Assembly (NCBI GenBank): GCA_030141605.1
Contig: JAQGDQ010000008.1
Coordinates: forward strand, 1,414,501-1,478,500
From: Tubiluchus corallicola
Lineage: Eukaryota; Priapulida; Priapulimorpha; Priapulimorphida; Tubiluchidae
DNA: 64,000 nt
Direction: 5' to 3'
A program made the position numbers and the translations under genes. The notes beneath the pieces were generated by a model. That model saw nothing but the letters and a program-made list of their open reading frames with translations, did no database searches and was not told the DNA's origin. This document shows positions 1 through 13,600 of this stretch, in pieces (within the stretch, counting starts at the first letter, position 1; each line of letters opens with the position of its first letter).

Positions 1-647
1 CTGCAAGTCTCTGGTATCGATTACTTTAGTAAATGAATGAATACCAAATGATTACTTTTTGTGTGTATGAATTTATAGTAATTTGAAATACAAATAAGGA
101 AAAAGGCTTTTGAAATAACTTTTAACACTGAAATAATCGTGGATGTAAACACTAAACACTCTCAAACACAAAGTTCGCAAAGCTCCACCTTCAGACAACA
201 ACTTAGCATGCATGTGTAGTACGCGACCTGTTACTGTGCTGTGACAAAACATAGTTAGTACTGTACTCTGTGAACCAGCGTGTCACACTGACATGATAAA
301 CAAACAACTATGATGCAATATAAAATCATACTGCTGACTAAGCGAGGTTTTGATATCACTGGAAGGTTTTTTGTAAGTGTGACACAACAGTTTATTATAA
401 AATCACATTTTTCTAATAGGAGCAAGAAATTCTCTTTCAGTTGCAATAATAAAGGCATTTCAATGCAGGTAATTTCAGAACTTTGCAGTAACTAAATTTC
501 AGGATTCTTTGTAAAAAAATATGATCTTGTCTCAGTTTTTTTTTTATTATAATGCTGTAATATTCCCAAATTTGATATTGGTCGTTCCATCTCAAATGAA
601 CCAAGGGTTTAGTTGTCACCATCTTTTGGAGCCTCACGACTGTGTTT

Positions 648-1082
648 TTTCTGAGAGCAAACTTTAAATAACTATATCTTGCTTACCAAATTAATTACAG
701 GCCTGAAATTTACAGCATGCACTCTCTATTGGCATGTACTCATGCAGCAATTTTACGAAACTCGGATTTGGTGATCAAGACTCTTAGCTCTAAAAGTTTG
801 AACCAAGATAAACTATAAATTGCACACTTGAAACAAACAAGTGACAAAGGATTTCACATAAAAAACTTAAACTTATAGGAGTATCCTTTAAGGGCCTAAA
901 AGGCTGCCAAATAGGGCTGGAAACAATTAACACCATTTTTGCTAGGATTTTGCCACTCTATTGCACAAAAATTTGATCATCAATTCTGAGTTATGTAATT
1001 GCCAAATGTGTACACATAGAGAGTGTAACTGTAAATTTGGTAGTAAAGATATAACTGATTAAAATTTCCTCTGAGTGAACTG
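648..1082. repeat. Fold-back element with ~80-bp imperfect inverted arms
   Basis: The left arm (about 648-740) and the reverse complement of the right arm (about 1,003-1,080) share blocks such as AACTATATCTTG / AGTTATATCTTT, TACCAAAT, AAATTTACAG and CACTCTCTAT in the same order. No coding potential is visible between them. The right arm abuts or overlaps the start of the TTAA-family fragment at about 1,066. Class unknown. Confidence 0.45.
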
Positions 1083-1366
1083 AGAGGTACAGTACCTATT
1101 TTTTATGGAATGTGTTTCCGAAATGCAGGCGCTAGTGCCCCTCTAACTAACGAATGGCAAAATGCACGTAACAGCAAAGAACTAGTGGATGGAGGAAAAA
1201 ATGTTATATATTTCATATTATATAATATAATATGAAATTGCATTTCTGAGGTAACAATTCTTTCACATAAGTCATTTTTGAAAAAATAGTATGTTTCCTT
1301 TCAAGATTTTAAAGGGTAAGTTGTTTTGACCGGGTACAGTTTAAGATTGGGTCTGGTTTGCTTTAA
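1066..1366 (+). mobile_element. TTAA-family non-autonomous element, copy A (3' part only)
   Basis: It matches the 3' half of the copy at 26,048, with the internal blocks ACTGAGAGGTACAG and GCTAGTGCCC in order, and ends in GATTGGGTCTGGTTTGCTTTAA. A short AT palindrome near 1,206-1,240 (ATATTATATAATATAATAT) is an insertion absent from the other copies. Confidence 0.6.
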
Positions 1367-1397
1367 GTGCGTACCAATTTTTTTATTCTAGTTCTAG

Positions 1398-1585
1398 TGT
1401 AGTCAAACCTCGCTATAATGCCCGCCTTTATAATGCCAACCTATGATAACATCAAAACAAAATTTGAACATCGTTTATATTTGCACATACATGTATTAAT
1501 GCCTCTCGTTATAAAGCTCACAGTACTTAATGCCTGCTTTTTTGCCGTCCCAAATTAAGTGAGCAAGGTGATTTTTTTGGAATGA
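1398..1585 (+). repeat. Possible remnant of a Tc1/mariner (Tigger-like) terminus
   Basis: The stretch starting AGTCAAACCTCGCTATAATG resembles terminal repeats of pogo/Tigger-type elements, which often begin CAGT-AA-CCTCGCT-TAA. Related short motifs (TTATAATGCC, CTCGTTATAAAG) recur downstream. No convincing matching right end was found. Confidence 0.25.
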
Positions 1586-1614
1586 ATAATTATAAGTGCT
1601 CATGGTTTTTTCAG

Positions 1615-4600
1615 GCGTTAGACTCATGGGTGGCTTCAATTCAGCAAAAGGTGTCCATTATGGAATATTCATTAAACAACTTCATGTTGGAGGATATGCA
1701 GCTCATGATGGTAAAATTCACATGACTAGTTAGTTAACAGTTTATATTACTCCTTTGGTATGTTTTTTACTAAGTGCTGCCATTTGTGGGATTTGCTTTT
1801 GCTTTCTTCAATGATGAACTCAGTAATTTCATGATATTCTTGTGCTAACTGGTTGTGTTATCTGGAAAGTTTTTTATTGTCCATTATGCATTATCCAAAA
1901 AAGTCTTAACTATTAAAGAAAAATGTTATTTTAGCAGTATGACTAACAGCTTTCTTTGGAATGTCTTGGTAATAGTCAACTTTATAAAATGAAATATGAG
2001 CAATTAAAGTGCCAAGTTCATGTCAGAGGTACTCGTGTCAATAAGAAACCGGTTTTTGTGTAACTTGCTTACATATTTGGCATTGTGTTCACTTAGCTGT
2101 TAGCAAAAGTAATAGGTAATTTACTAGACATTAAAGGACAGAAAATACTGTTCATAAACAAAGCCCAAATAATTTGTCTCGAAATTTTATATGGTAGTAG
2201 TAGTAGTAGTAGTAAATCTCCAGTAGTTATAATATAACTTTTGAGACAAATAGTTCTTCGACTGTAATTATGACAAATTGCACATACAATAGATTGTCAT
2301 CAACACCTAGGTGACTCCACTGGCAAGTGATCTCACTATAATATGTAATCCAGCATCCTTGTTATAGGCATGTTCCAATTAACACGGTGATTAAATTTCA
2401 ATGGATGATGTTCATAGTGTCTATCTAATTTTGATTTAAATGAATTTACAGATGTTGCTGTTCTCACATCACTGGGCAACCTATTCCAGATTTCTGGCAT
2501 CGTATAAGAAAAGTAGTCGTATTTACCAGTTTTGTGTGTAGTTCTTGATTTATGAAGAGTAGGACCTGATCTTGCTGTGCGATGTACTTCTAATTTAACA
2601 GGACAATCATCACAGATATAAACTCCAGATACATATTTGTATACATCAATTAGTTGGCCACGTAAACGTCTAAAGGCTAATGTAGTTAAACCTATTCGTT
2701 TTAACTGACTTTCATACGACAAGTTCATTAGTTTCGGTAACATATTGAAAGCTCTCATTTGGACAGTTTCGACTGGGTCCACTATATACGCTCTAGGACT
2801 ATTCCAAATACTACTTCCATTCTCCACTTTTGATCGCACAAGTGCCACATATAGAAGCTTAAAAGTTTGCAGATCTAGGTACTTGAAATTCCTCCTTATT
2901 AAAGCATTGTTTCGTTTGGCATTCTTTATGATTTCTGCTATGTGATCTTTAAAATTTAGTTTATTATCAAGTAATAATCCAAGGTCTTTCTCACAAGCAC
3001 CAAAGTCCAATTCTGCTGGAATGCCACTTGCATCATACATTTTGTATTTATACTCATATCCTGCTCCCACAGATACAACCTTACACTTGCTGGGATGGAA
3101 CTGCATACCATTTTCAACTGCCCAATCACAGAGCCCTTCTAGATCCAATTGAAGATCATTACAGCTGGTAAAAGAATCAGATTCAGACCAGATTTTGCTG
3201 TCATCAGCAAAAAGACGAATAGAATTTCTCACACAACTAGGCAAATCATTTATAAATACCACAAAGAAACACGGACCTAATACCGAACCTTGCGGTACAC
3301 CACTAGTAATCAAGGACTCAGTCGATTTGTAACCATCAACACACGTACATTGTCTTCTATTTTCTAAGAAGTTTACTATCCACTGTAAAACTGGACCAGT
3401 TATACCACAATTTTTAAGTTTTGTGAACAGAAAGTGATGAGGTACAACATCAAATGCCTTTTTCAGGTCCAGTAATATTATATCAAAAGGCTTATTAGCA
3501 TCTTTTAACTCAAACCATACATAGTAACATTGCAACAGTTGGGTAACCGTTGTTTTACCCTTAACAAACCCATGTTGTTCCTCACAAATAATGTTGTATC
3601 TTATCAGATGGTTCATTATATGCTTCCGCATGATTTTTTCTGTCACTTTATTAATTGTATTTAGTAAGCTAACTGGCCTGTAGTTCGATGGATCTGACTG
3701 ATTTTTTATGAATAGGAGTAACCTGTGCCACCTTCCATTGTCCAGGTAACTGACAATCAGCAAAAGACCTATCCAGTAAGGTGTATATAGGCTTAAAAAG
3801 CACAGTTCTACATTCATTTAAAATACGTGGATGGTAACTATCTGGAGCAGATTTGTTTACATTGAGATTTTGTAACTCAAAAAGCACCTCTTCTTCAGTT
3901 ATGGAAACATTGCTGATATCAGGATATTGTTGCACTGTAGTTACTCCATAGTCAGAAGCATTGGGACTAAATACACTAATGAAAAAATCGTTCAAAATTT
4001 GTGCCTTCCCCTCTGAATCAGAGACAAGATTACCTTGGGAATTCTTCAGCGAATGAATTCTAGGCTTTGGCTTCCGAAGTGAATTGATATACTGCCAGAA
4101 TGCCTTAGGATTACTCGCTAAATTACGTTCATATCTTTTTCTCGCAGTAGTTATAAGGTTTTTCACCACATTACGCCTTGCAGCATACCGTTCATAAGAA
4201 AGTTTTGTTCTTCGTCTCTTCCAGTCAAAAAACAACTTTTCTTTCTCCTTAATACAGTCAAGCAACTGCTTAGTTAACCAAGAAGGCCGAGGTCGACTAC
4301 TCTTACTGCAAGAACTTGGATAGAAACTAGGCACATATTCATCAACAACTGACATGTACACATTATGAAATTTTGTCCACATATCATCAAGAGTAAGATT
4401 ACTATTTAAAACATTAATCCAATCAACTTGGCTAAATGCATTACACATACTGCTGAAATTAACTTTGTTTAAACACATCTTCTTCTGGGGTAGAATTTTG
4501 ACTGGCAATACATTTACATTCAAACTAAAATGCAAACACACATGGTCACTATTACCTAATGGTGAACTAGATCTCAAATATTTTACCAAATCATCTTGCT

Positions 4601-7600
4601 CAGTAAAAACTAGATCAAGTAAAGATGGTTCATTGCCAATGCGATAGCGTGTTGCAAATTTCACGTGTTGATATAACAAGTTCAACTCAAAGCATTCTAA
4701 AAACTCATTTTCAACAGCATTATTGGAGAACTCCAATTGCCAATCAATTCCTGATAAATTAAAGTCACCCAGAATACAGATATTTGATTTGTGAGATTCA
4801 CACAGATATGAAATCAGTTTAATAAGATTAGCATTATCACTGATTGTTGATAATGGACTTCTGTATATCAAGAGAATACATAAACTTTGATTCTCTTGAA
4901 GTTTAATTTTTACACATACTGCACATTTAAAATATTTACAATGTAATTCAAAAAAGTCAATACTCTGATGAACGTATATAACTACACCACGGCCACAAGA
5001 GTTATAAATCGGTATATTATAACCCGGGATTGTTAGCTCAGTTTTGTCTATGCAATTTTCACCAGATTTAGAGTTCACTTCCGTAATTGCAACTACATGA
5101 TAAAGTGTAGAATCCTGAAATAATTTTGTAATTAATTCCTGTCTCTTGTTGAAGAATTGATCTGCATTAGTATACAAAACATTAATGTTTTTCCCAGAAT
5201 AAGTCTTAACTTTATTCCATGAGTTACAATATCTCTTCGGATGCTGTTTACTGCAACCTATTTCTTTTTCCATTCGTAGACAACTCTTCTGGCGTAATTG
5301 ATGCTCCAGTTTTTTGACGGCTCACAGGAGGTGGCGTAAAATATATATCCTACATGCTGTCTTATTGCATATAGGGTTTGCACTAGGATTAACACTGTAT
5401 AAAATTTGTAAATTTGAACTCCCGCAATATCCGTTAGGTGCAGCCGTTATGATTGTAAGTTCCGAAAAACATTCAAAACACACTCTTCGCTAAACAATCA
5501 AAATTTTAAATATGCCAAGTAATATAACTTTGTGTGAAAAGTTTTTTGGGATATACTTTAGAATTTCCTTTTCTTCCTCTTTAAACATTAATTCTTATAA
5601 GCTTGCAAACTACATAGTTTTATTATATAAATATTCTTGTGTATTAGTAAACTGTTTAATGCTAAATTTTGACTAGTAAATCTTGTCCATAATTTGCAGT
5701 TTATACTACTGTAACAGTTGTAATAATTGAATAATACGTCATGTGTCACACGATGTTTAGGCAGACTTTGTGAAGCTGATCAGATCCTATCGATAAATGA
5801 TGAAGATTTGGAAACTGCAAGTTACGACCATGCCGTGAGAGCACTTAGGGAAGCTACTGCTAAAAATCATATCAGCATGGTCGTCACAAGAGATGATCAA
5901 GCTAGGTATGTGAGATAAATCCATTATGTGAGAGGCTCCACTAATTCACAGTGAATTGGAATTCGCAGTTTACTAAGAATATATTGGAATAAATTCCGCA
6001 TCGATCAAAGAAGTTTTATTTTCCATTTATCATTTTGAATTCAAGATGGCAGTCTTTTGATCTGTCTAAGGCTACACCAATTCACAGTATGTGTAGTGAA
6101 GCCTCACTAGAATATACTAGAATGAGAACAAATTCTGCATTGATTGGCAGAGTTGGATTTTTGATTTGCCATATTAAATGCAAGATTGTGGTATTGACAT
6201 TATATCTAATCCACAATATTGAGTTCAGGTTTTTTTAAACAGATGCTTCAATCTCATATTTGTTCAATAAAAAGACTGTAGGCTAGAAATTATTGTATAC
6301 TGTTTAATAATACAATCGTTACTAAATAATACTACAAAGTATTTAGTGAATAAGTGCATAAATGGGCTGCTGTTCTCCAGCATCTACAACTTTCTTAATT
6401 AGTTAGCTAAAATACTATACATTAAGTTTTCTCTCTACTTTTGTTTTCTGAATCATTCTAAATTAAACTTCAAGACCATCAGTAATAATGTGCTGTATGT
6501 AAAATATTTTCGTTTTTTTCAGCAATACAAGCACTGTGTTTTAGCTGTACCAATTTTCCCTTTTAGCCTTTTTGTTTCACAGTTTCGGGTACAGAAAAGC
6601 ATAAACAATAAGTCATGAATCAGATTATTTACATATTTTGTTTTTTGGCCTTGCAAACTTAACCTGAATTGAGAAATATACATGTGCTGTTAACTAGCTA
6701 GCATTATTTTGACAGGCTTTCAACAGTTTGGTTAATTGTTTTATTACATAATGTCGATCTCACCTGTTACAGCAAATTAACATATGAAATTCCTGTTGCT
6801 GCTAGATTGCTCATTAGTAACACTTATTACAATAAAATTGACTCTTAATTTACAGGTACAATTTAGTCTTTGCATGTAAGATGTCCTGTGAAAATAGTAC
6901 GGTACTAAAACTTCTAACTAGTCGTTTATTTTTAGGGAAGAGTTTTTAGAGTTATGTGAAAACCTGAGGGATTGCACTTCTTTATCTGATGGCTATAGTT
7001 CTGGCGGATCATTCGTCAGTGAAATAATAGGTTTGTATGAGCATTAATTCGAATTGAGTATTGACATTATTGCGTCGACGGCTCGCTCAGCCCTTATTCT
7101 CAGTCGCATCTATCTGTGTTTTCTCACTATTTCTCCTAGAAAGTGAATCTGACTTCAACCAACCATGCACAGTTGGTGAGGTCTGAGCTTTCGTTGTGCA
7201 GGGAAAAATTTGGTTAATGTATTCACGACAGAATTGTCTAAAATACGTCAAAGCCAAAGTGTGGAATTTTGTAATATGATCATATGTAATATTATCTTAT
7301 TATTACTTCAGTTATGTTCGAGACTGTCCTCGCTATTTGTCTGAGACTTCTGATCCAATTCCAACTGCATTTATGCAGTATGTTGTGTCCCAGCTGCAGT
7401 AAAAATTTTGGTTGCCATGTCGACAATACTTGCTTAGCAACGGCAAAAACCTTCTAAAATTGGTACTTTTTTGGCTTCATATTCTAAACTCCAAAACTAT
7501 CTAACGGATGTTGAAGTATCTGAAAGGTGTCAGAGTCAAAATTTAGAATTTTATAATGTAACCACTGTTATGGTGTCATCGTTGCTTATAGACCGAGCGG

Positions 7601-10600
7601 ACTTATCCAAGCCATCAAACCACTGTCACCAAACCGGCTTGTTTTTACAATTTTTGTTGTCAAAATGGTTTATGCAGATTTTATTTTCATGAAATTACAA
7701 GCTATCAACAAATTATAAAATAAAAATAACGATTAGACTTACACCCGCATCTAGAAAATATGTTAGTTGTATTGGTGCATTTGATGTTTTTTAGAAGCGC
7801 CAGTAAGCACATTGAACCACGAAGCTCGGTCGTCAACACCTCCATCTCAACATCATTCGAGTCCTGGAACATCTAGTCTTGGAGATGCTTGCGAACTACC
7901 ATCAGTATTAACTGAAAAGTAGGTGATGCTTTAGTGAAGTTTTAGCAACTTAGTATAATAGTTGCAAAAGACATGGCACAAGGTTAAGATACTGTTTCAT
8001 ATTAATTGGTTACATAGTGCTGTTTTTTGACATATTAAGTAAATTAATTATTTTTACACAGGGAATTTGTAGCCATGACAAAAAAAGCTGATTTAAAAAA
8101 CACTTCTAGTCAAATAATGTACCAGCATAACGATGCCTGTGCTCAGACAATTGCTGCTCGATTGATGAATTCCTCCGTGCAGACCGATTCCACTGGAAAT
8201 GATGGACTTTCCTCTAATTTTTTTGATCGGCTGTCACAGGATCATACTTCAAGCATACTTCATACTTCCAATACATACCCAATTGATGAACTGGGCCACA
8301 GTGAATTTCACAATGAGACTAGTAAATGGACAAGTTCAGATCATATAGCTGTTCCGTTGATAAATGAAGCTGCCATAGTGAGACAAATGGGGTCTTTACG
8401 GTTTTCTGATTTTTTCAACGAAGAACAATTGCCCGTTAATAATGATCGCTTTGACGATTCGTTAAAGGGTAGTGGTTTTCTTCATAACAACGTGCTGTCA
8501 TCTAGTGCAACAAATAGTGCCTATAAGAAAGATATAACTGTGGCTAGTATAAATAAATCACGTGATTTAGCCGAAACTGGTGATACATTAGATTTTGCAA
8601 GCATTGGTGAACATGATGAATGTAGACCTCATACTACTGCCAAGTATCATTTGGTACCAACTCTTGCGTCGACACCTACTTCTGCTCTTCACAAACTCAG
8701 AAGTGAAGGTAAGCTGGTTTATTATTGGTAGTGATAGTCATGATGACAGTTTTTTTAGTTTTTGAATGCAAATATATAAATAGTGAAAGTGTTAATATAT
8801 TATACAGTAGTGATGGTAGTTTTATTGGTCCGTATTAAACAAACATTTGTATAATGATTTGCTTCATGTATTAGCATTATTGCTTGTTTATGTCAGAATT
8901 AAGGTCTATCCATGTTGAGCGTAGCTCATAAGTTAATTTCTTCTGCTAGGCTCATAGCACTGCAATTCATTGTTAATTCTGTAATATTTTGTATAATTAT
9001 TGTAATGTGCTAAATGGATAAATAAATAAATCCAAAGTCTAAAATTTAATAATATGATCATAACTGATGATTAGTTGACAGTCAAGGAAAAAACTGACCA
9101 ATTTAATTACTTATCTGCATATCCAGTTACCCATTAGGGGTGAGCATCGAATGTTTGAGTTCGATTGTTCGAATTTGATTCGAACCTAAAATTATAGATT
9201 CGAATAATTCAGCACTTCAGCCACGTATGTTCTTTAACATTAAAATGTTTGAAACAGTTATGCAATTAGCCCAATTGACCTGTAGTTTCTATGCAAAATT
9301 TTTAACAAAGTAATAGTGGTTTTACTGGAGAACAAAATCAAGTAATATGCATGATCTTTGTAAGACCTTTTTTACTACTGGTTCGAAAAACTTGTTCGAA
9401 AATCTTTCAAACTCAATTCGAATTCAATTCGGATGCAAAATACTGAAATTCGGTTCCATTCAAATTCGAATGTCACAAATTCGATTCAATTCGAATTTGC
9501 TTTCTGGTCGAGAATGCTCACTCCTAATATCCATACATTTGCATGAATTTTTTTGTGTAACATTGGTTATTGAATTTCTTGTCTAGCGACCAACCAAGTG
9601 AGTAGCGATCTGAATACACAGAGCATTTCCTTTGAACCATCTCCTGTGAAAGCTGATAGTACATTACTTGCATCTGTACATTCTGCCCAAATTATTGCTA
9701 ACATAGACAAACATTTAGGAGAGCCTAGCACTATTCAAGATGAAACTCTCAAAAGCATGTATGTATCACATTTTTCAATATTATTACCTTGCTATTGTAG
9801 TAAGTTCTCGCTTAATGACTCCCTGTTTAGTGACGTTTCGTTTTAACGACGCTGAACATTTGACACCTCCTTTTCTCTTAATGACGCATTGTTACATTTT
9901 AGCGACGTTTTTTACTTTGCGCTAAATAATTTTTTATTTTATCAACAACTTTTTTACTTAATTTGATGTATTAAAACTGTATACACTGCATTATTCTGTT
10001 CTAAAAACGCACTAGTAACCTAAACAGTGCAATTATTATTCAAGTACAGTATACGTTTTTGCTTCCTGACTGACCACTATGTGCTAGCTGTTTGGCATTT
10101 GTATCAAGTGAGATCTGGCTGCAAACTTTATGCAGCCTAGAAAAACAGACTAGATAAAATTCCCAAGATCGACTATCACTTGGCTTTGACTCTGCTGCAG
10201 GGACGGCAGTGTTTCTTGTTTAACCGCTGCCTACACTTAAATGTTAATGAAACAAAAGCTGCTAACTAGTTTAGTAAGATATATAGATGGTTTCAAGCAA
10301 ACAGAAAGAAATTAATCAGTAGAAACATGAATAAAACTTATAAAACCTTTAATAGGATTTAAGCAGCGTTGATTTTTGCCTTTGGAACATATCTCAGATC
10401 TTTTACATTACTTTCTATTGAAGTCTTGGCTTCGTTTAATGACGTTTCGCTTAACGTCACATTTTGCTGGAACGCATTAGCATCGTTAAGAGAGGACTTG
10501 CTGTTTTATTATAAGACAGTTAAAATGATACTTGTAGGATTTGTGTGATTTAAAAGTAGAATCTTTCATTTCGAAGTTTTCCTTGTTTTTAGATCACAAG

Positions 10601-13600
10601 AGGCGAGCAGTAGTAGTAAAAATACTTGCACTGCAAATGGTACATCATTTCCTAGTGCTAAACGAGTTCATCAGTTTCCCCAAAACAACTGGAATTCTAA
10701 AGCAATACCCATTGCCGATAAACAGCTTGAACCAGACTCTGAACTGAATTCATTATTGCATTTGTTTGACTCTAAAACATTGTTGGACGATGACATTTTA
10801 GACACGATTGATGCTGCTGGTCCATTAAATTTATCGCAGAGATCTAATAATCTGTTATCTGCAGGTGTGAACAAAGGTGCAAATACTAATAAGTTAAATG
10901 AGCGCACTACTGATAATACCTTGAAGCCACAATTATTGTTAACAGTGCCTAGCCAAAAGTCACAAACAGCGGAAAAGGTTGAACATCATGACATCCGCCA
11001 TCCAGCATTATATCCACGACTTGCAAATAAGACATTTGCGGATTACTTTGCTGAAGATTTTAGCTTGCCAGCTCATATCAGACACGTGACAGAGTATGAA
11101 AATGCTCATACATACGACTTTGCTGATATTAGCGGATTAAGTCAACCATCCATTTTGGTTCCAAGCAAGAGTGCGCATGCTTTAAGCCGTACTTACGACA
11201 CTGTCTTTCAAACTCCACACATTGCTGATGAGACTGATCACACATATGACACGGTGCGTACTTCAATCAATACAGGAACGTCTCCATTCCACAAGCAGTT
11301 GTCATTTACTAAGAAGAAAAATTGGAAGTCGAAGTTTACCATCAATGAGAACTCTCGTATTAAAGTGTCTAAGCTAGAAAAGGTGAGGTGCATATGTTAG
11401 TTTGTCAGGTAATACCTCTGCAAGCAATTACATTGATTAACAGATGGCGTTCTTTGAAAAGGATGCTTTGTCTTCCCGTACTTTTTGTGCAAATGCTAAA
11501 TGGTCCTGGCAGCCGTTAAATGTTGCCTAGAAAAATGCCAATAATTGTTTCAGTGAGATTCTTTAGTTTACATTAATTGTTTCTTTTTATAATAAAGGCT
11601 TTAAAGTATCTTGGCCTTCACCCAACAGCAGACAAAAGAAAAGAATTGAATGAAAAACTTGTTGCCGATAAAGATGGCTGCATGAGATATGGAGGTAATT
11701 GTATTTTGTAAATGTCTTTGTTTATTAACTGCTGTATTAACTTTTAGTGCATTTTTCCTATGTGAAAAACAAGTAGCTTATAAATGATTGTAGGAGTGTT
11801 TATAATAAGTTACTGTCATTACCTTCCAATGTTTGCATACAGCAGAGTTTTCAATATGTTTTGGTTTCTGACTTTAAGTTATGGTATTTGTTATTATCAT
11901 TATTTGCAGATGATTTAATTGAGCATTTTGCTCCTGTCGTTTTAATTAGTTTTTGTTTATGCAGATTTCGTAGCCGTAGTAAAAGATGTTTTTCACGAAG
12001 ACTTGTGCTTCACTGCTCTCGACAATCTGTCCCTGTTTTCATCAGCTGCATCAAGTCATATTGTACAGCCTGATGCAACATATGCCTCTATTCAGGTACA
12101 GTATATACTTTTGCATTTTTGTTTGATATGTCTTGTAGTTAAACATCTGTTTATAGGAAAACTGCAGCCAATCTTAAATTATAGGTTAAAACAATAGGGA
12201 ACATACTATTTTTTTAAGAATGACTTACATTTAAGTATATCACATTAAATGTTGTATAGTAGCACTGCACCCCAATTTTCACTTTCACAAAGACATGCAA
12301 CACACATGGAATGTTTGTGCAGTTGAAAATTATGTTCATTTGCGATATCATCGCTAGTTGGGCTCGCCCTCCGCTAATTAAGTTTTTAATCTACTATTTA
12401 ATTATCAGAAATGCTTTAACTTTATCATAGGTCTTAAAATGTATTCTTCTTACGGTACTTCAAAATTGGGTAGGATATAAAAAATCGTTCTGTTTTCCTT
12501 TAACCTTGATTTTATATTTGAATTTGTTTCAGCAACCAGCAATGGTAAAAAGAGCTGATTACACAAAATTGCTAAGTAGCTATGAAGAAGCTATTAGAGA
12601 AATAGCAGAATTGAAAAAACAATTAAAAGAAAAAGAAGCAGCGTGTCTCCTGGCAGAACAAGAAAGATTGTGTATCACAACGGTACGTAATTATGTATGT
12701 TAGTTGTGCTTTCTACTGCATTAACTATTTGTATGCCACAATTAAAGTACAAGTAATCATCGATTTACGATCGCAATCGGTCCTGGCAAATTGCTCGTAA
12801 GACGAATTGGAAGTGAGTCGTACTCGTATAATCAGCGGTGCACCCTTATTCCCAAGACATGTGTATGCATATTAAGTATGGCTGCACCTACAGTGACTTT
12901 GTCGAAACGAATAGCATTTTAAAGTTAATTTTTTTAAGAAAAGTAGAACAAAATATGAGTTATAGTTGATTTTGTATAATTAATTAATTAAGTTGTGATC
13001 AGGTCGTAAAGTCAAACAGTCGTAAGTTACGTAGGTCGTAAGTCGACAACTACCTGTTTATTTACATAGATTGGTGCGTGAAACATTTTTTTCTGCTTGA
13101 TTACAGTCTAGCTTATAGACCTGTGTAAGTATATACTTGCACCTGTGTTGGCTGTTTTCAAAATTATAGTGTTTTCACATTTACATAATATAAAACGGTG
13201 TTTTAGATTGAAATTAATCGGAGGTTTATTTATCTGACTTACCTTTACATATAACATGGCTTCATTTTTGCTCCTGCTAATTTGTCATATTTGCACCGAA
13301 ACTAATTTATTGAGAAGTTGAGTTGCTGCATGCAAATTAAAGAGGTAAAGTAGACTTTTACTAACATGTGGCATATGATGGTGAATTTTATTTTGTTGTA
13401 CCTGTTGTTTGGCATTTTGTTGAAATTTGATTCCTTGTCGTTCTTATTCTTTGCTTTAAATCTTTTATTCTCAGCTAGTGTGCAATACTAGCTTTTACTC
13501 TCTTGCTGGTGTGCAATAGTCAGTAAATATGTTCTTATTTTTAAATATAGAGGCTTGTTTATATAGGCTCAAGTAATAGTTTCTCTACTGTAAGCTGATG

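Larger units (their letters stand above)
2190..5340 (-). mobile_element. CR1-like non-LTR retrotransposon (LINE), one frameshift
   Basis: A minus-strand element encodes an apurinic-type endonuclease followed by reverse transcriptase. Its 3' end (low coordinates) terminates in a short (TAG)n array at 2,194-2,213, as CR1/L2-type elements often end in a short tandem repeat rather than poly(A). On the 5' side only about 65 bases precede the endonuclease frame before similarity to anything is lost, so ORF1 is missing or unrecognised. I saw no clear target-site duplication. The clade (CR1 versus L2 or Jockey-like) is judged from general sequence style only. Confidence 0.85.
1711..5760 (+). other. 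Intron splitting the PDZ coding region, carrying an antisense LINE
   Basis: The intron runs from donor GTAAAA at 1711 to acceptor TTTAG ending at 5760, phase 1. It interrupts the PDZ domain just after AAHD-G. About 3.1 kb of it is the CR1-like LINE, which lies antisense to the host gene. The rest (1,711-2,190 and 5,340-5,760) is AT-rich with nothing recognisable. Confidence 0.8.

Noticed and set aside
310-495. Possible upstream exon of the PDZ gene ending ATGCAG at donor GTAATT (469)
   Set aside because: Phase 0 donor does not fit the phase-1 acceptor at 1,615, and the peptide does not look like a PDZ N-terminus.
9347-9586. 79-codon + strand frame
   Set aside because: Mostly inside the MITE with TTCGAA repeats; not in phase with the flanking exons.
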